6,166 nucleotides of DNA, from contig DXZV01000108.1 in NCBI GenBank assembly GCA_019419485.1, forward strand, positions 1 to 6,166. Reading direction: 5' to 3'. Shown one piece after another: positions 1 to 4,124 of the stretch. The notes below the pieces were generated by a model that saw nothing but the letters and a program-made list of their open reading frames with translations, was not told where the DNA came from and did no database searches. This DNA is from Collinsella sp. GTDB lineage: Bacteria > Actinomycetota > Coriobacteriia > Coriobacteriales > Coriobacteriaceae. Positions within the stretch are counted from its first letter, which is position 1; the number at the start of each line of letters is the position of its first letter. Position numbers and translations under genes: made by a program.

Positions 1-384
1 ATCAACTTCGACGCTGCTATCGCTACGCCGCATATGATGGCCAAGGTTGGCCGCATCGGTAAGATCCTTGGTCCCCGTGGCCTCATGCCGAACCCCAAGC
101 TCGGCACCGTGACCATGGACGTCGCCAAGATGGTCTCCGAGCTCAAGGCCGGCCGCGTTGAGTATCGTGCCGACCGTTACGGCATCTGCCACGTGCCCCT
201 GGGCAAGAAGTCCTTCTCTGAGCAGCAGCTCGTCGAGAACTACGCTGCCCTGTACACCGAGATCCTGCGCGTCAAGCCTTCTTCTGCTAAGGGCAAGTAC
301 GTCAAGTCCATCTCCGTGTCTTCCACCATGGGCCCTGGCGTCAAGGTTGATCCCGCTGTCCAGCGCGACTTCCTGGCTGAGTAA
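1..384 (+). CDS. rplA: 50S ribosomal protein L1, C-terminal part (5' end outside window)
   Basis: L1 forms the mobile L1 stalk of the large ribosomal subunit, binds 23S rRNA and helps release deacylated tRNA. In many bacteria it also represses its own operon by binding the mRNA. The reading frame is open from base 1 and encodes 127 residues before TAA at 382-384, about the last half of a usual protein of roughly 230 residues. The L1 signature is clear: KVGRIGKILGPRGLMPNPK lies about 14 residues into the visible part and is followed by the conserved GTVT segment. The conserved end, with KGKYVKSISVSSTMGPGVKVD, is intact, so the gene is complete at its 3' end. It should be preceded outside the window by rplK. 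It is not followed by rplJ-rplL; a hairpin and converging genes come next. The identification is secure. Confidence 0.97.
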   Translation: MNFDAAIATPHMMAKVGRIGKILGPRGLMPNPKLGTVTMDVAKMVSELKAGRVEYRADRYGICHVPLGKKSFSEQQLVENYAALYTEILRVKPSSAKGKYVKSISVSSTMGPGVKVDPAVQRDFLAE

Positions 385-420
385 CTTTTAGTTACTGCCT
401 GAGCAAAGCAAGCATTGCTA

Positions 421-459
421 AAGGAACCCGGTTCTGCCTCGTGTAGGACCGGGTTCCTT
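421..459 (+). terminator. Hairpin terminator after rplA
   Basis: A perfect 12-bp stem pairs AAGGAACCCGGT (421-432) with ACCGGGTTCCTT (448-459) around a 15-nt loop, 37 bases after the rplA stop codon. The loop can add a small CCT/AGG pairing. The stem end is U-rich (UUCCUUG) but there is no long U-tract after it. In the other direction the stem is followed by TTTAGC, so it could also stop stray transcription from the converging - strand operon. The symmetry is plain in the sequence; termination is inferred from its position. Confidence 0.8.
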
Positions 460-472
460 GCTATCTCGGGGC

Positions 473-511
473 AAAACCGCCACAAAGGTGCCTGTCCCTT
501 TTGTGGCGGTT
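473..511 (-). terminator. Likely terminator of the BMP-metallophosphoesterase operon (formed by repeat copy 1)
   Basis: Read on the - strand, the 12-bp stem of repeat copy 1 begins inside the TAA stop codon and its 3' arm runs into GGTTTTGC, giving four Us at the end of the stem. This is the usual shape of an intrinsic terminator with a short U-tract. It lies directly downstream of the last gene of the - strand operon and faces the rplA hairpin. Confidence 0.6.
475..511 (-). repeat. REP-like hairpin repeat, copy 1
   Basis: A perfect 12-bp inverted repeat pairs AACCGCCACAAA (475-486) with TTTGTGGCGGTT (500-511) around the 13-nt loop GGTGCCTGTCCCT. Bases 480-498 are identical to 3196-3214 in copy 2, and the two copies have the same orientation. 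The arm overlaps the TAA stop codon (512-510) of the - strand metallophosphoesterase gene. The GGGACAGGCACC core resembles short palindromic elements that are often multi-copy in bacterial genomes, some of them moved by RAYT-type transposases. No transposase is present here, so that link is an inference. Confidence 0.8.
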
Positions 512-1220
512 ACCAGGGGGTTCTGGCGGTTGAGGACTCGATGGCCTCGTGGCGCTTGAGCTCGCGGCGCATGGTTTGCGAATTGAGCCAGGCTGCTTGC
601 CAGCCACGGATGGGATAGCGCGCTTCGTCAAGCTCAAACTGCGTATAGCCGCAGGCGTTGATGATCGTTGCCCCGCATGCATGCTGGCGCTCACGCTGAA
701 AATCGCAACCGTAGCTTTGGTGCACATGCCCGTGCACCATGTAGTCGGGATTCCAGGATTCGAGTGCTGTGTTAAAGCATTCGAATCCTCGATGCGGTAG
801 ATCATCCAGATCGCCCATGCCGGCGGCAGGCGCATGGGTGAGCAAGATGTCACAGCCGCCGACCATCCTCACTTTGTGGGACAGCTTGCGCACGCGCTTG
901 GCCATCTCGCGCTCGGTGTACATGTTGGCGCCATCTCGGTAGCGCATTGAGCCGCCAAGCCCCGCAATGCGGACGCCGCGATACACGTACACGGTGTCTT
1001 CGACACAGATGCAGCCGCCCGGTGCATGACGTGCGTAGCGGTCATCGTGGTTGCCGCGCACGTAGATGAGCGGCTTGTTGATGACCGTGACCAAAAACTC
1101 AAGATAGTCCGGATCCAGATCACCGGCAGACAAAATTAGGTCGACACCCTCAAAGCGCTCCTTGCGAAAGCACTCCCATAGGCATCGTTCTTCGGTATCG
1201 GCTATGGCAAGGATCTTCAT
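510..1220 (-). CDS. Calcineurin-like metallophosphoesterase
   Basis: This is a 236-residue cytoplasmic protein of the metallophosphoesterase superfamily, two-metal enzymes that cleave phosphomono- or phosphodiesters. Its substrate is unknown. The superfamily motifs appear in order: an N-terminal D8-T-E10 where most members have D-x-H; GDLD with D34; GNHDD with N57 and H58; THAP with H129; and GHVH with H165 and H167. The change of the first motif His to Glu is probably a subfamily trait, since I recall similar Clostridia proteins with ADEE there. No signal peptide or membrane segment is present. The start codon overlaps the stop of the upstream BMP-domain gene (ATGA, 1220-1217). A GGGAG ribosome site at 1235-1231 lies inside the upstream gene's last codons, so translation is probably coupled. 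The stop codon lies in the arm of hairpin repeat copy 1. The superfamily call is firm; the role is open. Confidence 0.9.
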   Translation of the reverse strand: MKILAIADTEERCLWECFRKERFEGVDLILSAGDLDPDYLEFLVTVINKPLIYVRGNHDDRYARHAPGGCICVEDTVYVYRGVRIAGLGGSMRYRDGANMYTEREMAKRVRKLSHKVRMVGGCDILLTHAPAAGMGDLDDLPHRGFECFNTALESWNPDYMVHGHVHQSYGCDFQRERQHACGATIINACGYTQFELDEARYPIRGWQAAWLNSQTMRRELKRHEAIESSTARTPW

Positions 1221-3133
1221 AGGGCGGTAACTCCCGGCTCATCGTCGAGCTGCGGAATGGTGCCCACCACATTGTCGGCCAGCCAGTCCATCTCGACGAT
1301 TTGTGTGCTCGGCAGTGGGGGAAAGCCTTCGATCTGCACTACGCCGTCTTGGCTATGGAGCTCGCCGCCAAATGGATTGATGGAGCCCTCGACGATGCCA
1401 TTGCGGAGGAGCTGAACAAGCTTGCGCGTCTGATAGGGCAGGCCCGGAGCGTAGCGAATGTCGATAACGCCCGAGCTCATGCCGTACCAGTAGTTGACGG
1501 CGCGAACCTGGCTGGCGTCACTGGTCTCATCCCAGGTGCCATGCAGCAGGCTTCGCACGATAAGCTCGTAGTATCGGCCCCAGTTCCATACCGGCATGGC
1601 AATGCCGGTAACCTTGCCATCGACCAGGCGGTGAAGTCCGTAGGCCGTGGGGTCTTCGAGCGATTTTGACATGTCGGCGCCGGTCATGACGCTTACACCT
1701 TCGCGGCACATGGCCTCGGCAAGGCCTCCGGCGGGCACATCGCCCCAGGTCAGGATAATTTGCGCACGGGGGTCGAGCAGCGAGGCGCCAATCGCAAAGG
1801 CGTTGATCTCGCTGAGTGCGCCCGAGGCGAAGACCGACGCGTGGTAACCGATGCGGTGGTTGTCCGCCATACTGGCGGCAAGGGCGCCCAGGAGAAACTT
1901 GGCCTCGTACATCTTGCCAAAGTACGAACGGACGCTTTGATGGGGAAGGCCGATAGAGCAGTTGAGGAACCGAACCCGGGGATACTCAACGGCAGCCCTG
2001 AGCGTGTATTCCATCAGGCGGTGCGAGGTCGAGAAGATGACATTTGCTCCATGTTTGACAGCCGTTTCCACGGCGGCGTAGAACACGTCCGGATCGTGGC
2101 AGTCCTCAAACGCCTCGGTGCGCACGATGCCGCCAAAGTGCTCGTCAAGATATTGGCGCCCTTGATCATGCAGGCTGTCCCAGCTCGATGTCGCACAGGG
2201 GAATTCGTGGATAAAGGCGATGCGCAGGGGGTTGGCCGCCGAGTAGACGGTCTTGCCCATAAAGAAGTTGAGCACGCCGGAGGTGGACTTGGCGGGCGCC
2301 TCTTCCTCATCGACGCTCGGCGCTTCGACAAGATCGACCTTGTCCTCGTCATTTTTGCCGGCAATGACCAGCTCGCGCCAAATCTTGCACAGGCGGTTTA
2401 CGACGATGTCCGTCGGCGTATCCAGTAGACGGTCTTGGTTGTACACATTGAGGTAGACGAGCATGGCGTCGGCTGGCGTAATGTCCAGATGGTCGCCGCC
2501 GGCGCGCAGGTAGGCGCGTTTAAAGAGTAGGAAGGTGTGGCGCAGGTAATCGACCTTTTTCTGTGGCCACTTTTCGACAAGGTCCTGGCCGAGCATCTTG
2601 GCGAGCGTCTCGTAGCTTCCCTCGCGCGAGAACTCGATCTCGTATAGGGGGCAGACGCGCCAAAACGCGCAGAACTCGCCGTACAGGCGACTTTCGACGG
2701 AATCCCATGTGCCGGGGTAGAGGCGGGTGACCTTGGCCGAAACCGTCGGGGCGTCCAGGAATTTGAGGACGCTGACGCGCTTGTTGCCCTCCTGGACGTA
2801 GAACCGATGCATGAACTCGGTGACGATGATGGGGTCGCGATAGCCCTCGGTCACCTGGATGTCATAGAGGTTGGACCACTTGCGGGCGAACTCGGTGCTA
2901 AATGGCAACAGGGGCATAAAGTTGCACGAAAAGGCAGACTGACGGCCCTTGGTAACCGTGCCGACGACCATTTCGAGCGGAATGTCCCTTAGGCCGACGC
3001 TCTCTCGCTGACCTAAGGGGAGCTGGGCAACGAGGCTATCGAGGTCCGTAAGGTACGGGTGCTCGCTTTGGCTGATGGCGCGACGGCGTCCTTGCTCGCC
3101 GCGCTTGCGTGCTTGACGATAGGCCTCTTCCAT
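1217..3133 (-). CDS. Cytoplasmic BMP/PnrA-type ligand-binding protein with ParB-like N-terminal region
   Basis: This 638-residue protein has two parts. Residues 1-260 resemble a ParB-like fold: RDIPLEMVVGT at 49-59, and VQEGNKRVSVLK at 113-124, which resembles the ParB box-type GxxR segment. An acidic, Ala/Pro-containing linker (about 262-285) follows. Residues about 303-595 match the BMP family (basic membrane lipoprotein, PnrA, Med), a periplasmic-binding-protein fold that often binds nucleosides. Visible marks are LRIAFIHEF at 303-311, SSWDSLHDQG shortly after, and the later IFSTSHRLMEYTLRAA segment. Transporter BMP proteins carry a lipoprotein signal; this one begins MEEAYRQARKRGEQGRRR with no signal peptide or lipobox, so it should stay in the cytoplasm as a sensor or regulator. 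I recall similar fused proteins in Clostridia annotated only as BMP substrate-binding proteins. The start is supported by AAGGGAG (3148-3142), 8 bases before ATG. The gene overlaps the downstream metallophosphoesterase gene by 4 bases. Ligand and DNA binding are inferences. Confidence 0.85.
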   Translation of the reverse strand: MEEAYRQARKRGEQGRRRAISQSEHPYLTDLDSLVAQLPLGQRESVGLRDIPLEMVVGTVTKGRQSAFSCNFMPLLPFSTEFARKWSNLYDIQVTEGYRDPIIVTEFMHRFYVQEGNKRVSVLKFLDAPTVSAKVTRLYPGTWDSVESRLYGEFCAFWRVCPLYEIEFSREGSYETLAKMLGQDLVEKWPQKKVDYLRHTFLLFKRAYLRAGGDHLDITPADAMLVYLNVYNQDRLLDTPTDIVVNRLCKIWRELVIAGKNDEDKVDLVEAPSVDEEEAPAKSTSGVLNFFMGKTVYSAANPLRIAFIHEFPCATSSWDSLHDQGRQYLDEHFGGIVRTEAFEDCHDPDVFYAAVETAVKHGANVIFSTSHRLMEYTLRAAVEYPRVRFLNCSIGLPHQSVRSYFGKMYEAKFLLGALAASMADNHRIGYHASVFASGALSEINAFAIGASLLDPRAQIILTWGDVPAGGLAEAMCREGVSVMTGADMSKSLEDPTAYGLHRLVDGKVTGIAMPVWNWGRYYELIVRSLLHGTWDETSDASQVRAVNYWYGMSSGVIDIRYAPGLPYQTRKLVQLLRNGIVEGSINPFGGELHSQDGVVQIEGFPPLPSTQIVEMDWLADNVVGTIPQLDDEPGVTAL

Positions 3134-3141
3134 GGTGTCTA

Positions 3142-3148
3142 CTCCCTT
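3142..3148 (-). promoter_or_regulatory. Ribosome binding site of the BMP-domain gene
   Basis: AAGGGAG on the - strand lies 8 bases upstream of the ATG at 3133-3131. It is a strong Shine-Dalgarno match and fixes the start of the 638-residue protein. An 8-bp palindrome, GTTTAAAC (3153-3160), lies just upstream in the leader. Confidence 0.75.
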
Positions 3149-3161
3149 AGTCGTTTAAACA

Positions 3162-3191
3162 ACGATAAGAACCATGGTACCACGATGCGAA
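3162..3191 (-). promoter_or_regulatory. Possible promoter of the BMP-metallophosphoesterase operon
   Basis: On the - strand, TTCGCA (3191-3186) and TATCGT (3167-3162) are spaced 18 bases apart. Each matches four of six bases of the sigma-70 consensus. The position fits a short leader before the ribosome site at 3148-3142. The match is weak; the alternative is read-through from the MscS gene, whose stop is 94 bases upstream of the start. Confidence 0.25.
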
Positions 3192-3192
3192 G

Positions 3193-3225
3193 CCACCACA
3201 AAGGTGCCTGTCCCCTTTGCGGTGG
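3193..3225 (-). repeat. REP-like hairpin repeat, copy 2
   Basis: Arms CCACCACAAA (3193-3202) and TTTGCGGTGG (3216-3225) flank the loop GGTGCCTGTCCCC. Bases 3196-3214 are identical to 480-498 of copy 1, in the same orientation. The one imperfect position (3198/3220) is an A-C mismatch in + strand RNA but a G-U wobble in - strand RNA, so the fold survives best in the MscS transcript. It starts three bases after that gene's stop codon (3230-3228). No U-run follows on the - strand (CTTCGC), so it is a poor intrinsic terminator. It may instead protect the 3' end, weaken read-through, or simply be an inserted repeat. Confidence 0.8.
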
Positions 3226-3227
3226 TT

Positions 3228-3995
3228 TTAGGCGATGATGGGGGCGATGGCGCGGATGCAGGCGTCGGCTGCCGTGAAAGTGCTGCTGTCGTCGCTGACG
3301 ATAAAGATGATCTTTCCCTTGATGCCAAAGTCGCCGATCTCGCTAAAGAGCACGTAGGGCTCCTTGTCAAAGCCCGAGATGGGAAGCACCGCGGCCTTGG
3401 TGGCGTCGGTAAGCTCATCTGCCAGCGCGTCCAACGAGGCCCACTTGGACGTGTCCTTTACGGCAACGGGGACGGCCACGCGTCCAAAGGGCATGAGGTG
3501 CACGAGCGTGTTCTTGGAGATGTTTGAATTGGGGACGATGATGGTCTGCCCGCAGGCGTCCTCGATGGTCGTATGACGCCAGGTGATGTCCTGGACCACG
3601 CCCGATACGCCACCGACCTCGATATTGTCGCCTGGCTTGATGATGCCCATAAACGTTACCTGCATGCCGCCGATAAGATTTGACAGCGTGTCCTGAAAGC
3701 CGAGCGAGATGGCGATGCCGCCGACGCCAAGAGCGGCGACGATGGCGTTTGCGTTAATGCCAAAGCAGTTGTCGAGGATAAAGCTGCCGCCGATCATCCA
3801 GATAACGGCGCGCGCGATGTTGATGAAGATGCTCGATGCCGGAAGGGGGTTATCGTCTCGGCTGAGTAGGTGGTGCAGGGTCTTGGATACGACCTTGGCG
3901 GCGACGGCGGTGCCTATCGCCAAGATGACGGCCCAGATGATGTTGTGGACCCACCGTTGCTCAAAGAAATGAAGAATCGGCTCAAACAATTCCAT
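3228..3995 (-). CDS. Small-conductance mechanosensitive channel, MscS family
   Basis: This 255-residue inner-membrane channel should open under membrane tension and release solutes during hypo-osmotic shock. There are three hydrophobic segments at about 17-36, 56-76 and 80-116. The third carries the small-residue pore helix typical of MscS, GVGGIAISLGFQDTLSNLIGG (given in two parts: GVGGIAISLGFQ at 90-101 and DTLSNLIGG at 102-110). The beta-domain follows, with IKPGDNIEVGG (119-129), GVVQDITWRHT (132-142) and IIVPNS (152-157). The length fits the small MscS/YkuT-like members. I chose ATG at 3995 because AGGAGG (4011-4006) lies 10 bases upstream; the in-frame ATGs at 4040 and 4028 lack such a site, and the 15 extra residues would be read across the ribosome site. 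It is separated from the nucleotidase gene upstream by a terminator. The stop is followed by repeat copy 2. Confidence 0.93.
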   Translation of the reverse strand: MELFEPILHFFEQRWVHNIIWAVILAIGTAVAAKVVSKTLHHLLSRDDNPLPASSIFINIARAVIWMIGGSFILDNCFGINANAIVAALGVGGIAISLGFQDTLSNLIGGMQVTFMGIIKPGDNIEVGGVSGVVQDITWRHTTIEDACGQTIIVPNSNISKNTLVHLMPFGRVAVPVAVKDTSKWASLDALADELTDATKAAVLPISGFDKEPYVLFSEIGDFGIKGKIIFIVSDDSSTFTAADACIRAIAPIIA

Positions 3996-4005
3996 GTAGG
4001 GAAAA

Positions 4006-4011
4006 CCTCCT
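4006..4011 (-). promoter_or_regulatory. Ribosome binding site of the MscS-type gene
   Basis: A full AGGAGG on the - strand lies 10 bases before the ATG at 3995-3993. It decides the start in favour of the 255-residue protein over the longer open frame beginning at 4040, which would begin directly beside the upstream terminator hairpin. Confidence 0.85.
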
Positions 4012-4026
4012 AATGATCGTTCAACC

Positions 4027-4057
4027 ATGATACCCACCAAGAAGCCCGTCCGATCAA
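4027..4057 (-). promoter_or_regulatory. Possible promoter of the MscS-type gene
   Basis: TATCAT (4032-4027) matches five of six -10 bases. TTGATC (4057-4052) is a possible -35, but the 19-base spacing is long and this -35 would lie in the loop region of the preceding terminator. The predicted leader would be only about 25 bases. The -10 alone is fair; the full assignment is uncertain. Confidence 0.3.
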
Positions 4058-4072
4058 ATTCGGACGGGCTTC
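4041..4072 (-). terminator. Terminator of the 5'-nucleotidase gene
   Basis: A perfect 13-bp stem pairs GAAGCCCGTCCGA (4041-4053) with TCGGACGGGCTTC (4060-4072) around a 6-base loop. It begins 52 bases after the nucleotidase stop codon. On the - strand the stem runs into CTTCTTGG, a short U-rich end rather than a long U-tract. Bases 4073-4124, between the stem and the gene, show nothing else. Confidence 0.8.
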
Positions 4073-4124
4073 TGTGCTCGATATAAGGTTTACGCGGCGG
4101 GGCTGTAAGGTCCGGCGGTGTAGC

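Noticed and set aside
381..395. Short inverted repeat GTAAC/GTTAC over the rplA stop codon
   Set aside because: Only five base pairs around a five-base loop; not distinguishable from chance beside the much stronger stem at 421-459.
475..511. CRISPR repeat
   Set aside because: There are only two copies, 2.7 kb apart with genes between them, and no regular spacers or cas genes. A dispersed hairpin repeat explains them better.
1760..2428. 222-residue open frame on the + strand
   Set aside because: It is antisense to the BMP-fusion gene, with no family motif and no convincing ribosome site. It is a shadow frame.
3153..3180. Palindromes GTTTAAAC and overlapping ACCATGGT/GGTACC in the BMP leader as an operator
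   Set aside because: Each is 6-8 bases long, with no second spaced copy. Such short palindromes occur by chance and no regulator can be named.
3996..4040. Longer start for the MscS protein (15 extra residues)
   Set aside because: The AGGAGG ribosome site lies inside this extension, and the upstream ATG abuts the terminator hairpin. The start at 3995 fits better.
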